From Podochytrium sp. JEL0797 (taxonomy: Eukaryota > Chytridiomycota > Chytridiomycetes > Chytridiales > Chytriomycetaceae), in NCBI GenBank assembly GCA_027596195.1, contig JADGJG010000005.1, forward strand, positions 62,001 to 126,000: 64,000 bases of DNA. Reading direction: 5' to 3'. A program made the translations under genes and the position numbers. Within the stretch, counting starts at the first letter, position 1. Each line of letters opens with the position of its first letter. The notes under the pieces were generated by a model. That model was not told the DNA's origin. It did not search any database and saw only the letters and a program-made list of their open reading frames with translations. Shown here in pieces: positions 35,478 to 47,071 of this stretch.

Positions 35478-37967
35478 ATGGCAACGGTTTCTTCGCGTCG
35501 CGCTGAACTCGAACAAATCCTCGAAAACGATATCGCAGAACTCGCCCAACTCCAAGAAAGCGTTCTCAAGACGCATGTCCTCACTGAACGGATGGTAACC
35601 CGATCACTCTCCTTGGTGGTTGTTTTGACAGGCCTCTCTCCCATAGGGTGGCATGTTGACTTCGTTTGAGGATCGATTGGCCAAACTCGAGTCAAGTATT
35701 CTTCCGATTCATCAGTCCACGAAGCACTTGACAAAGCTGCATGAAAGTACGGGATTTCGAACGTTGACGGATAAACGCGAATTGATTCTGTTTTCTTTCC
35801 CATTTGCCAGACATTGAAAAGTCTCTCGAATACGTGGATACGATCGTAAATTACCTTGAACTTGGAGCCCGAGAGGATATATACATCACGAAAGGGTAAC
35901 GACAACACCCAACCCACACAACACGCGTTGACAAAAACCAAAAAAAAAACCCAATAGACCCACCTCCAACGACCTCACCGCCTACCTCACAGTCGTTTCG
36001 AAGCTCAAAGACGCGCTCACACACCTCCACACGCTCGAATTCAAATCCGGAGAAACCGCTTCCAATAAACTCAAAACCGTGCTCACGAAGGCCCATTTCC
36101 ACATCCACACCCTGTTTCGCCGCAAACTCGTGGCTCTCAGTAACCCTATTGATATTCGTGTGGATCAGGCGGACGCGGCGTTGCCGAGAATCAGCGAACA
36201 CGATCTCGAAGAGTTGGTGCTTCTCACGGGTCAGTTGGCGCCATTGGATCGCATCGTGAGTGAAGGCTCGGACGTGTATGAGCACGTCAAGGAGTATTCT
36301 TCTGTGCGTGGAGTGTATTTGGTCAAGAGTTTGGCGCCGTTGGCGGCGTCGAGTTCCGCGAGTGTGAGAACCAACGCGTCCACGATCTCGTATGTGAAGG
36401 GGAGTTCTCCGTTTATTGCATACACGCTGTATTACCTGAGGATGTGCAAGGTTTGTTATGACAGTCTAGCATGTTTTTTTAATGAAAAACTGAATCTTGA
36501 ATCCCGTCGCCAACCCGTCTGACAGGTCGAAAAGGCATTCATCCAAAAGCTCATTCTCAAGCCTCAAGCACAGTCTTGTTTCCTACAAACAATCGAAGTG
36601 GCGATGGAGGTGTATTCCGAAACGGCCGAATCCATGATTGCACGTGTCAAACGGTCCATCCAAAAAAAGGAATACATTGATCTGTTCATGCTGATTGACG
36701 TGTCTTCGAATTTGGCCGAGTATTTGAAACAGTATGATACGGTTGTGGCCGTGAGTTTGTGTTTCTGTATTTGTATTCGACACGCGGGGGGGAGGATCTG
36801 ACAAACTCCGTTCAGTATTCCGGCAACAAAGGTGCAGAGCTAACAGAGCTCGCATCCACCAGCAAAATGAATATTCTTTCATTCTTTCGGTAATCTGGTT
36901 GTCCCATTTCTTCGTCCAGCCCATGAAAACCAACCATATCAAACCATCAGCGACTTTCTCGAAGAAATCAAACCCCAAGACCCCAACATTCCCTCAAAAC
37001 CCCACACCAACTCCCTCCCCATCGACGGCACCGTACACGAAATCTCCAGCATCACACTCAACTTGATCCGCCGGTTGCTCGAATACGAACCCGCCGTGAA
37101 CGCCATGCTCCACGAGGGACACGGCGCGGCCAACTTGTCGGCTGACAACTTGAAGCAGCTGTGTAAAGACATGTTGGGGCTGTTGTTTGCGAATTTGGAG
37201 GCCAAAGCGAAAGGATACAAACGCGCCGTGTTGGGGAATGTGTTTTTGATGAACAATTTTCACTATGGTAAGACTGCCTTCGTTTCTGTATTGTATTTTT
37301 TATGCTGGATGGATAAATTCTGCTTCTTTTATTCTAGTGATGAAGCAGCTCAAGTCGATGGGCCCCGGCGTCCTCGCTGATAGTGAAGTCTTGTTTGAAA
37401 CTGCGTTCGGGAAACAAAAAAACGCGTACACAACGAGTTGGACTCCATGTTACCAATTCCTCATGGACACCACGCATATCGAAGCAGGGGGTGAGCTCAA
37501 CAAACAAATCTGAACCATATCCGCTCATCTTGATATACTGCTAAACCCTTTTTTCCACAGCCAAAGCTCTCACAAAACCACAGCGCGAAACCATCAAAGA
37601 CCGTTTCAAAAACTTCAACGCTGAAATCGATAGCATGTACGCGATCCAAAAGGGATACACGATCGCCGATTCGGAATTGCGGTACAGCATCTTGAACGGA
37701 ATCAAGGACATTTTGTTCCCACTGTATGTGAGGTTCTTGGGGAAATACATGACGATCGAGTTCACGGTGAGTGTTTCGGGTTCATTTTTGAGTCTGATCG
37801 TTCGAAAACGCGGTGCTGACTTTCCTTGGAAATGTTTGGGGACTACATAGAAAAATCCATCAAAGTATATCAAGTATGACAAGACAACGCTGGAAGCGTT
37901 GATTGATGGATTCTTTATCGGAACGACGGAAGAGGAGCGGAAATTTTTCCCCACATTCGAAAAATGA
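35478..37967 (+). CDS. EXO70: Exocyst subunit EXO70
   Basis: Exocyst component that binds plasma-membrane phosphoinositides and Rho GTPases to tether secretory vesicles. About twelve short exons. N-terminal helix MATVSSRRAELEQILENDIA; then LAKLESSILPIHQSTKHLTK, DIEKSLEYVDTIVNYLELG, the core YVKGSSPFIAYTLYYLRM, KGYKRAVLGNVFLMNNFHYV, LKPQAQSCFLQ, and the C-terminal region FNAEIDSMYAIQKGYTIADS with KNPSKYIKYD just before the end, the conserved basic surface. The 154 bp at 35994-36147 (SKLKDALTHLHTLEFKSGET...RRKLVALSNP) recurs at 42270-42423 inside the kinesin pseudogene. Confidence 0.93.
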
Positions 37968-38137
37968 TTGGAGGAGAAGACAATTATCATCCTTTATAGA
38001 TAGTACATTCAATTCCTTGGTTTGTTTCTCCAGAAGATTGCGGAATTTGAAGCAGAATTTGAAGCGACAATCTTCCAGAAGAAAATCCTCCAACATCGAC
38101 ACTTCGCGTTCAACTCCCTCATCACTCCCCATATAAG

Positions 38138-39394
38138 ATGAGAGACCGAATGGGTGATCTCAAATCGGGCGCCAATGCCGTCGCACCGTCCGGAGGAAAC
38201 GACGGTGGGCCAGGCGACGACAAGAAAAACAACGAGAAATCTCCACGCAACGAGTCTGCCAAACGCGCTCCTTCGAAAAAGGAAAAGGAGGTGCAACTAC
38301 CTCCGGGCGAGAATGGCGAGGATTCGGAGGAGATGAAGGCTTTCTTTTCCGAGGTGAGTTGTGCTGGCGCCCCCCACGTTTTTGACAGCTATGGATTCTT
38401 TCCGACCTCCCAACCAATAGATCGAAACAGTCCGCGAAGACATCGGAACCGTCAAAGAAACAATCTCCCAAATCCAAGGAGCCCACGAAAACGCGCTCAA
38501 CGTGATTTCCGAAGCCCAGTCAGCCGAAACGACCAAAGAGCTCGAACGCCTCATGGACCGCGCCAACGGACTCTCGAGCTCGATCCGGAACCGGTTGAAA
38601 GCAATGGAAGCGGCCAACAAAAAGTTTGCCAAACAGGGTGGACGGACGGGCGACGCGCGGATTCGCGTCACGCAGCACGGCGCGATTGCGAAAAAGTTTT
38701 TGGATGTAATGATGGAGTATAAGGATATTCAGAAAAAATATCAGGATAAATACAAGCAGAGGATGCAGCGGCAGTATTTGATTGGTGAGTTTTCAAGTTC
38801 AGGCGAATGAGATGCGACGCGTTTTCTTCCACATCCAAACGCGTTCTTACCCTTCTCAAATAGTTAAACCCACTGCAAACGAAGCCGAGATTGAAAAAAT
38901 GATTAACGACGACAAGGGCCCCGTATTTGCTCAATCCATCGTTCACCAGGGTCAGAAAGCCGAAGCTAAGCGAGCCCTTGCTGAAATCCAAGATCGGCAC
39001 GCGGACGTGCAAAGAATTGAAAAGAGCATTATTGTAAGAATATGGAGTCCTTGGCTAGTTTTGTGATTCAGATGTTCTGACAGCCAAGCTCAGGAACTCC
39101 AACAACTGTTCATCGACATGTCTGTTCTCGTCGCAGCACAAGGAGAAATGATCAATCAAATAGAAATTCACGTTGATGACGCGATTGACCAAACGGAGCA
39201 GGGAACTGCTGCGCTTCACAAAGCAGTTAAACTCCAAAAGAAGACGCGAAAGGTTTGTGATCAATTGAGTATTTCCACTGTCTTCTTCGATCTCACACAA
39301 TGTTTCTGCATAGAAAATGTGCATAATTATTGGGCTTCTGATTGCTGTTGCTCTGATAATCGGATTGGGTGTTTATTTTGGAATAGCAAAATGA
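38138..39394 (+). CDS. Plasma-membrane syntaxin (Sso1/syntaxin-1 type Qa-SNARE)
   Basis: Qa-SNARE that drives fusion of secretory vesicles with the plasma membrane, working downstream of the exocyst whose EXO70 subunit is the previous gene. Five or more exons. The N-terminus is charged and disordered; the Habc bundle follows ([60 protein letters not shown]); the SNARE helix has its zero-layer Gln in [14 protein letters not shown]; and the last exon encodes the membrane anchor ([20 protein letters not shown]). A downstream Met at 38150 is an alternative start. Confidence 0.92.
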
Positions 39395-39508
39395 AGCACC
39401 AATTTGAAGCAATTTGAGCGATATGCCACATTCACATTATTTATTATACTATTGCATGGGGATTTTAACTTATAATTTGAGTCCAATCGCAAGTTCAAAC
39501 ATGATACT

Positions 39509-40391
39509 TCACAACGTCGGCAAATCTCCGCTATCGTCAGCAATCGAGGCATCGGCTCCGCCCTCTTTCAAGAGTGAGAAAATTTCGCGATTTTCAGTTA
39601 GAGCAGCTGCAGGTAGCGTTCAGTGTCAGTATGAACGCGAGCTTCGGCAAGCTCAGTTTGGAAATACCATAATGCAGAGGGGTCATCCCGTCGTTATCTC
39701 GAGCATTCAAGTCCGCCTTTCTTCCAATCAAGAGCTTCACAATATCCACCATTTCTCGGTCACATGCCTGTTTGAGGAGTTTGGGAGAGCCGAGGGGATG
39801 AGAAAGCGCGACTTCAATTCGAAAACAAGAATACAACACAACTTTACCCAATGCAACGGCGTCACTCCATCCTTGATCCTCTTCTCACCCAGATCCACAT
39901 GCGGATTCGCTGCCAAGAACGCTTCCACATCCGCCAGATTGCCATCTTGAACCCAATCAAACAACGTCTTCTCGCCATCCTTTTTAACCTCAACCAGCTC
40001 CTCGTCTCGCCGCATACAACTAACAGCCACTCCGAGACTTTCGTCCGATTCGTCCTCCCTTTCGTAAGTTTCGGCCGTTGTTGAGTCACTGCCCATTTTG
40101 GGTTCCACGATCGCCGTGTATCGGAGCTTGGCTTCATCTGGGGACACGGATGATCCAAGAGAGTTCCAGGCGTCCCATTTCGCGCGGGCTTGGAAGGCAA
40201 AGAGGCCTTGTGATGCTCGCAGTCAGTTCGAGCACGTGAGAATTGCGATGACAGCAAGCAGTACCTGGCGAGGGAGTATTGCATGGTCCCACTGTGGCCA
40301 GTTTGTAGAGGCCATACAGCTCAAGCAGAGTTTGGTTGGTGAAGACGGCGGAGTTGGAGGCGACAAAGGCAGAAGCTGTTTCGAACGACAT
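39509..40391 (-). CDS. ACBD6: Acyl-CoA-binding domain and ankyrin protein (ACBD6-like)
   Basis: Exon 1 encodes MSFETASAFVASNSAVFTNQ and the first half of the acyl-CoA-binding domain (LLELYGLYKLATVGPCNTP, with the Tyr-Lys acyl-CoA contact). Exon 2 finishes it (ARAKWDAWNSLG) and, after an acidic linker, starts the ankyrin part (NPHVDLGEKRIKDGVTPLHW). Exon 3 gives a second repeat (DIVKLLIGRKADLNARDNDG, MTPLHY). The last exon completes a third (FSLLKEGGADASIADDSGD) before a stop at 39509. ACBD6 proteins bind long-chain acyl-CoA and support N-myristoylation; that role is inferred from domain order. Some residues expected at the start of the ACBP fold are replaced, but the core is intact. Confidence 0.87.
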
Positions 40392-40703
40392 TTCGAAAGT
40401 AAAAAAACGGATACTAATAATGAGGGCTTTAAGAGTTAGTTTGAGATCGGAGAAAGGAAAAAACAGATGTTGGGGAGAACAAATACTTGGGGGTACCTTT
40501 CATTCGATCATATGAGTACCGGGTGAAAGATGAAGCTGCGGATTTGGCCTTAGTTCAGACAAAGCCGGCGTATTTTCAGAATTGTTAAGGGTGGCGGTGG
40601 ACGTTTCAGAGAATAAGGAAGAACGAGTAACCCAAGATCAAGCTTTCCATGCACTTTCCACGGTGGCATTCGCCAGCCAAAATTTGATTAAAAAACAGGA
40701 CAC

Positions 40704-43194
40704 ATGCGAGCCAATGTGGACGAGTCCGTGCTGACCAAGGCCATGGCCAAAAAGTACCCGCGAGGATCCTTCCACCAGCCCCGTGGGCTAACTGTTCTTA
40801 GAACGTCTTTGTTGCCACGATCGCCGCCCACCAATCCGCCCTGAAACCCACCACGAACGAATCACCAACCACCAACACCGGAAACATCTCGGTCCACTTC
40901 CGTACCCGTCCCCTCTCTGCCCTCGAAACAAACCACGGATATTTCCCCGTCTTGTTATGCGACTAGCCCAAACCACGCTGTACTACCCGGCCTTCCGCAT
41001 ACTCACTGACAACTCGGTCGATGTTCGGCAGTTTAGTTTCGACGGGAACCATGGCCCTTTGGAGTCCAACGAGGACGTGTACCGATCCGCTGTGCTGCCA
41101 AAGTTGCAGGAAACAATCCAAACAAATGGAATGCTGACGATTATGGCGTATGGGCAGACGGGTGTGTTCCTATTGCATCTCTGCAGTGTTCGATTCCACT
41201 GGCTCATTTTGTAAATATCCCAGGCTCCGGAAAGACGTACACAATGTCTGCCATCGCACACCAAATCGTAAACGACCTTCCGTTGGAACTGCCAGACATG
41301 GAAACCCAAGCTATTTTCAGCATTATCGAGATACAAGGAGACAATTTGCGCGATTTGGCTGTTGCTCATCCTGTGGCCGTTTCGCCGAACGCGACGCCAC
41401 CATCCATCTCGTGCAAGGTTTTGCTTGACGCGAATGGCCAGCCGAAACTTATGGGCGTGCAGGAACTTGTTGTAACAACGAAGCAAGAGGTCATGGACTG
41501 TTTCCAGCACGGTTTCGACATGGTACGCGTGTTTGTGATAACACGAAAGTTGACGCCCTCCTTCTTTTGCAGAGAACCACACGAAGCTTGAAAAACAGCC
41601 AGTCCTCAAGAACGCACTTCATGTGCATCATCAATATCAAAGGCGGAAACGGCATGAACATTGAAATCAAAATCGTGGGCCTTGCCGGAAGCGAGACGGG
41701 ATCTGACAAGAAGGAATATGACGCCGTGCGACTCAAAGTACATATATTGTCTCCGCATTTGTGTGATGCAATCTCTAAACCATGAGTTCTTACTTTTCAG
41801 GAATCCATCGCCATCAACAAAATCGCTTATGTCCCTCAAAGACTGCATCCGCGCCACATCCGCGCTTCTCTCCAACGGAGAACCAAAGGACAACTCCTCG
41901 TCTTCCTGCATTCTCTTCCGCAGCTCCAAACTCACCTGCTCCTCAAACCCACCCTCGACCCTTGCAACGCACATGGCCATCCTTGCCCTCGCGGCGCTGA
42001 ACATCGCCGATATCCCACACACATTCAACACGTACCGGTACGCGTTAGCCCTTAAGTCCTTGAACTCATCGATCGATGCAAAAGACGCGCCTGTGACAGC
42101 TGACTCAGCGCCCGTCAAAAACGTGACAACAACCCCAATGTTGGAGCCATATCAAACTCGAACGCTGGATTTCCCCGTGTTTTGAGAACCGGGTCACCTT
42201 GACTCAGTTGCTCGGTCCCAAGGGCGACACGGTGCAGTTTGGAAAGGTTCCCGAGAGATTTGTGCCCCTCGTTTCAAAGCTCAAAGACGCGCTCACCCAC
42301 CTTCACACGCTCGAATTCAAATCCGGAGAAACCGCGTCCAATAAACTCAAAACCGTACTCACGAAAGCCCATTTCCACATCCACACCCTGTTTCGCCGCA
42401 AACTCGTGGCTCTTAGTAACCCTAGGAAGTCTTTGTACGATACGAGTGTGGACGAGTGGATTCAAAATGTCCGACAATATGCCAAGTTTGAGGATGTGGG
42501 GGTTGTGAAGGGGGTGAGGGAGCAGTATCGGAGTTTGTTTGTGCGAAGAGGAATGTGGTGCAGGATGGTATGACGACGGTTGATGCCAACTTGAGCGTTT
42601 TGGCGTTGGAGGAGGAGAATGAGGAGAGCGTGGATCCAGTCGAATCATCCAAGCCGATGTCAAATTCGGCGGTCATGGCGACGACAGACTTCTGCCGCCG
42701 TTCCACTTGCTCCAACAAATTCGGCAACCAAAAATACCACCCTCGGAGGTGCCTCAGCAACCCCCATGTCCTGGAGTCGCTTAAAACTCGAACGCGGGAT
42801 TGACACTGGATTTGGGAATCAAGTCTCGCTGACCCAGCTGATGGGTCCGAAAGGCGATCCCATGAAGTATCGTAGCTCGACAAGCGAACAAGACGACGCG
42901 TTTGTGCTTCCACCCTGGAAGTTTCTGTACTCAATGAGTGTGGATGAGTGGATCCGGAATGCAAACGAGAATGCCGGGTTTAAGCTACTTTTGTAGAAGC
43001 GCGAGGTGTTGGATGGGTTGGGTGTGAGGAACAAGGCAGATGAGAGTGTTTTGATATCGGTGGACGACGGCGGCGTTGGTTCGAAAGTTGGGGAGAAACT
43101 GCTTACGCGAGCGGAGGTGGCAATGGAAACATTGAAGGCCAAGGGGGCCGCACTAAGAGATCGAAAGCTGGGCGACTCAAAGGAGGGCGTCTAG
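40704..43194 (+). pseudogene. Kinesin pseudogene (inverted copy of the 14.8-16.8 kb gene)
   Basis: Starts like the intact gene (VDESVLTKAMAKK, same intron after it) and follows it exon by exon. After PVL, CGAGCC became TAGCC, giving a stop and frameshift at about 40965. An extra A lies in the INKSLMSL region near 41822. The switch II motif reads GLAGSE instead of DLAGSE, losing the Asp. The C-terminal region is present twice in altered form (about 42130-42570 and 42720-42990), and between its parts sits a 154-bp piece of EXO70. It cannot encode a working motor. Promoter and first exon are preserved, so transcription is possible. Confidence 0.85.
42270..42423 (+). repeat. EXO70 segment inserted in the kinesin pseudogene
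   Basis: This 154-bp block matches EXO70 at 35994-36147 with about seven mismatches and no gaps, in the same orientation and in frame with the surrounding kinesin-derived codons (LKDALTHLHTLEFKSGETAS to RRKLVALSNP). It lies wholly within one EXO70 exon and replaces the kinesin sequence expected there (STAEFVLPPWKF). Confidence 0.9.
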
Positions 43195-43598
43195 AGGCGT
43201 GGTAGAAATGGGTGAGAGATCCAAAGTTGGGCCTTCGTATTTTTTAACTCCGTTCAAATAAATGTAATAAAAACTCGACCTTGAGAGAGAAGTGTGCTTT
43301 AAGAGGAGAAAAAGAAATGGTGCCATACCGCTGATTTTTACCTTTAATCACCAAATTCTTTTAAAACACATTATTTCGGCTCCTCACATGTCGAGTTACT
43401 TTTCCCTTGTTTCGCAGTCGCCGTCGTTCTCATGAGCTTCAGAAACTCGGGTCATTCAAACGCGAAACGGCCGAGTAGTCCATGTATTCGGAATATTTGA
43501 CGCGTTTCGGCTTGTCCATGGCCATGGACTTGGAGCCCTGGTTCCTTTCATTTAATGTTACCGTCATACCTACACTCGACAGCATCGCCACAACCGAT
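43195..43598. other. Intergenic, no gene recognised
   Basis: About 400 bp between the kinesin remnant and the stop of macro-domain gene A. A 70-codon minus-strand frame (43651-43439) is the continuation of that gene's tail in another frame, compatible with an indel relative to copy B, not a separate gene. Confidence 0.4.
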
Positions 43599-44438
43599 TT
43601 ATTGAGCTTTTTCAGGTAAAGCCGCATTACTCTTTTTGCTATCCACAGCAAGTTCGGGCATCAACTCAGATTCTGGTTTCGAAACGACTGCCGCGTCCTC
43701 CCCTTCAATTTTCGTGACCTCCACCGGAAAGAACTCGCCCCAAAGCTTCTCATAAATGTCCCAATCGCGATCCAAGAAGATACAGAACGTGACGCTATCG
43801 ATTTGGGCCCCGTCTTCAGTCTCGAGGAATTCGCGCACAGTATGGAGGGCCACACGAGCGGCAGGCAAGTTGGGATACCCGTAGACGCCAGTGGAAATAC
43901 ACGGGAACGCAATCGAACGCAACGAATTTGGTTTCAAGAGGGCAAGCGACTTGCGGTAACACGAGGCAAGGAGGTCTGGGTGTTCGCCAATCGGACCAAC
44001 CTATGTCAATTCTTCAACTATCGAATGGGTGACGTTCAGCCATGCTATACCGTATGGATGACTCTCTTGCAGGGCAGATCATAAGCCCCGGTGATCTTGG
44101 CATCGCCCGTCTGGCAGCCTTTGAGCGTACGACACTCGCGCTGGAGTTGCGGGCCAGCCGCGCGATGGATGGCTCCATCGACACCTGGCAAGGAGTACGT
44201 TCAGTATCCCGAGATTCCCAGCATCGAATATATAACGTGGTAGTCTCACCGCCGCCCCCGAGAAGCGAATTGTTTGCGGCATTGCAGATGCAGTCGATGG
44301 CCAACGTGGTGATGTCCCCGCGCCTTGGTTGGGGTGTAAGTGATTTGCTTGGTGGACCATTGCAATCTTTTACCATACGCGGACTTTGGCGTTGATGGCC
44401 GTGTTGGCGGCAAAGATGCGGACAGCTTGCGAAGTCAT
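43599..44438 (-). CDS. MacroD-type macro-domain ADP-ribose hydrolase, copy A
   Basis: Expected to hydrolyse ADP-ribose from proteins or O-acetyl-ADP-ribose. Exons: [20 protein letters not shown] (44438-44374); [40 protein letters not shown]...KRVIHT; and [20 protein letters not shown] to the stop. The catalytic Asn of NAAN and the Asp of GGGVDG, ten residues apart, are both present, as is the loop [10 protein letters not shown]. The C-terminus after FFPVEV is a short Glu/Ala-rich tail. About 95% similar to copy B over the last exon, so the duplication is recent. The enzyme motifs are intact, unlike in copy B. Confidence 0.88.
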
Positions 44439-44770
44439 GTGTCGTTTTTTCGCAAGAGCTTTGCAGGGCCGAACTTCACGAATGGCATCCCGAGAACGTC
44501 CTAAAACGAAAATTTGATAATGGGACTTGAACAGGACAAGCCACTCGCCAACTCCCTCCATTCCCGTCTCTAAATTTACTTGCGTGTCAGCTGTTAATCA
44601 TCCTTCTTTTTTCATGATCAATTTATTCTCAGTGTGCTAAAAAAACTTCCAATGCAGCAAACTTCAACGTATTCACTTCTTCTCCGCGAATCCGCCAATT
44701 TCCTCCTCAGCCTTCCGCTTCAACGACGAAGTCTTCTGCAACTGCTCATCCTTGAGCTTCGAGTCTGCGC

Positions 44771-45694
44771 TTAGAGCTGGCGCAGGATCATTTTGAACGC
44801 GAGATTCCTCCGCTTCACCAAATTCTCCAACTTCTTTCGCACGCGCATCCACTTGCTCGGATTTTCCAGGCGTGTCCTCAACAGCCGCATTGCTCTCTTT
44901 GATAACACGGCAGGTTCGGGCATCAACTCAGATTCCGATTTCGAAACGGCTTCCGCTTCACCCCCTTCAATTTTCGTGACCTCCACCGGAAAGAACTCGC
45001 TCCAAAGCTTCTCATAAATCTCCCAATCGCGATCCAAGAAGATACAGAACGTGACGCTATCGATTTGGGCCCCGTCTTCAGTCTCGAGGAATTCACGCAC
45101 AGCCTGGAGGGCCACACGGGCAGCAGGCAAGTTTGGATACCCGTAGACGCCAGTGGAAATACACGGGAACGCAATCGAACGCAACGAATTTGGTTTCATG
45201 AGAGCAAGCGACTTGCGGTAACACGAGGCAAGGAGGTCTGGGTTTTCGCCACGGGGGCCAACCTGAAGGGGGTTTGAGGATCAATTCTTGAACTATCGAA
45301 TGAGTGACGTTCAGGCATTCTAACCGTATGGATGACTCTCTTGCAGGGCAGATTGTAAGCCCCGGTGATCTTGGCATCGCCAGTCTCGCAGCCCTTGAGC
45401 GTACGACACTCTTTCTTGAGCTGACGCCCAGCGGCTCGATGGATGGCTCCATCAACACCTGGAGAGGATTATATCAGTGTCCCGTCATAACACACATCAC
45501 ATGATTTGGGATTCTCACCGCTGCCTCCAAGGAGCGTATTTTTGGCTGCGTTGACGATGCAGTCGATGTCCAATGTGGTGATGTCTCCGCGCCTTGGATG
45601 TGTGTGAGCGGCTTGGTTTCGATACCATTAGAATCCCTCACCAGATGCGAACTTTGGCGTTGATGGCCGGGTTGGTGGCAAAGATGCCAGTCAT
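44771..45694 (-). CDS. Macro-domain protein, copy B (altered active site)
   Basis: Same four-exon structure as copy A, starting [18 protein letters not shown]. Exon 2 reads [14 protein letters not shown]: the Asn that corresponds to the catalytic/ligand Asn of MacroD enzymes (second N of NAAN) is Lys, while Asp of [10 protein letters not shown] remains. Reduced catalysis or a shift to a binding role is inferred. The C-terminus differs from copy A and is strongly basic and helical ([20 protein letters not shown]). Introns are in the same places and phases as in A, and splice sites are intact. Confidence 0.85.
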
Positions 45695-45760
45695 CTTTCT
45701 GCGAGTATGAAAGTTTTCTGAAAATTTCTCAACCCCCTCAAGGGAGGTCAGACAAGGAGA

Positions 45761-45781
45761 CAAGGGGATTAATTCCCCTTG
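45761..45781. repeat. Short inverted repeat
   Basis: CAAGGGGA and TCCCCTTG flank a 5-bp AT loop, in the gap between macro-domain copy B and EXO5. It could be a protein-binding palindrome or a chance hairpin. Confidence 0.35.
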
Positions 45782-45952
45782 AGCCCGTTGAGATTTTTTC
45801 TGTCGGTTGGAGAAGTGTTTCGATGGTGAAAACCATTTACGCGCCCTCCTCCGGGGTTTATGAATAGCCGTGAGTCTGAATATTTCTTCCCCCCGCCTTC
45901 TACTTTAAATATATGTCAAAACGGGAACGAATTATAAAATATTCCTTCCCGA

Positions 45953-47071
45953 ATGGACTTGCAGCCAAGCGACGAACCTCCTCCCGCAAACAACCCCGCC
46001 ATGAACCTCGCCCGCCAAATCCTAACCAAAAACGTGAAGCCAATCACCGCGAAGCACCAGAAAGGCTGGCTGAGTGTTTCCGACTTCTCGAGCCTCATGT
46101 GGTGCGAACACAAAGCATTTTACGCCGCAACCTCCTCGCGCAAGGTCCCCACCACCGCAGCCATGGCCAGGGGCGTCTCAATCCACCACGATATCGAACG
46201 AGAGATCATGCCCGAGCAGAAGATCATCCAGACAGCGTCCAATGAGGACTGGTGGGCCGTCAAGCTGCTCGAAATGATTGTCGCAGTCAACGTGTTGCTC
46301 GATTCCGGGACTGCACGCGAGATTCCCGTTCTTGGCCGTATTGGGCCGTTTCTGATGTACGGAGTCATTGACCAGGTTCACCGCCGCTGCGAGATTCCAC
46401 CCAACGCTGCCCCAAACTGGTCATACATTCTCTCCGATACCAAAACGCGTGCTGCAAACTCCCTCCCTCGCAAAGCCTCTACCCTGAATACCAAACTCCA
46501 AACCTCCATCTACTCGTTCCTCTTCAATCAACTCACGGGAAACCTCGACCCCGTAGAAACCGAACGCCAACCACCCCTCACAGACTCGTTCTTCTTCAGC
46601 AGCATTCCACACTTGAACCCATCCAGAACCTTAAGCCCTCAAGTGATTACCTACGCGCACGAGCTCCTTTGCGAAAACGGCGGGACTTCATTGAGCTCGT
46701 CGCTGATGGAACTGTCGGAACCACCCACCACTCTCAGCACGCTGTTCCCCATTGTGATGCAATGGTTCAAAATTATACCCAAGCTGTCGCCGCAGATGGA
46801 GGTGGAATATCGGTGGCAAAAGGACCCCAGTGTCAAGATTGGTACCGTGATTGAGGAGTATGATGCAGAATTTGTGCATACGCAGATGGAACGCGGTGTG
46901 CAGTTTTGGCAGGGCTCGTTGAAGGAGTGTGAGTTGCTAGGAGTTGAGGACGTCGAGGAGGTTGGGTTTCGGTGCAATAATTGTGTCTACAATTTAGATT
47001 GCGATTGGTTGGCAGGGCAGCGCAAGAAGCACGACGATATGATGAATTCTTATACTCAGGGACAGCTGTAA
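45953..47071 (+). CDS. EXO5: Exonuclease V (EXO5/Dem1)
   Basis: Single-strand DNA exonuclease of the PD-(D/E)XK class with an iron-sulphur cluster. Single exon of 372 residues. Family features: LSVSDFSSLMWCEHKAFYAA with the first cluster Cys; RGVSIHHDIE; REIPVLGRIGPFLMYGVIDQ with the catalytic Asp; ILSDTKTRAANSLP with the catalytic D-x-K; and FRCNNCVYNLDCDW carrying the other three cluster Cys. In budding yeast the protein works in mitochondrial DNA maintenance; in human and fission yeast it also acts in nuclear repair. No strong targeting peptide is seen at the N-terminus, so location is open. Confidence 0.92.
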   Translation: MDLQPSDEPPPANNPAMNLARQILTKNVKPITAKHQKGWLSVSDFSSLMWCEHKAFYAATSSRKVPTTAAMARGVSIHHDIEREIMPEQKIIQTASNEDWWAVKLLEMIVAVNVLLDSGTAREIPVLGRIGPFLMYGVIDQVHRRCEIPPNAAPNWSYILSDTKTRAANSLPRKASTLNTKLQTSIYSFLFNQLTGNLDPVETERQPPLTDSFFFSSIPHLNPSRTLSPQVITYAHELLCENGGTSLSSSLMELSEPPTTLSTLFPIVMQWFKIIPKLSPQMEVEYRWQKDPSVKIGTVIEEYDAEFVHTQMERGVQFWQGSLKECELLGVEDVEEVGFRCNNCVYNLDCDWLAGQRKKHDDMMNSYTQGQL

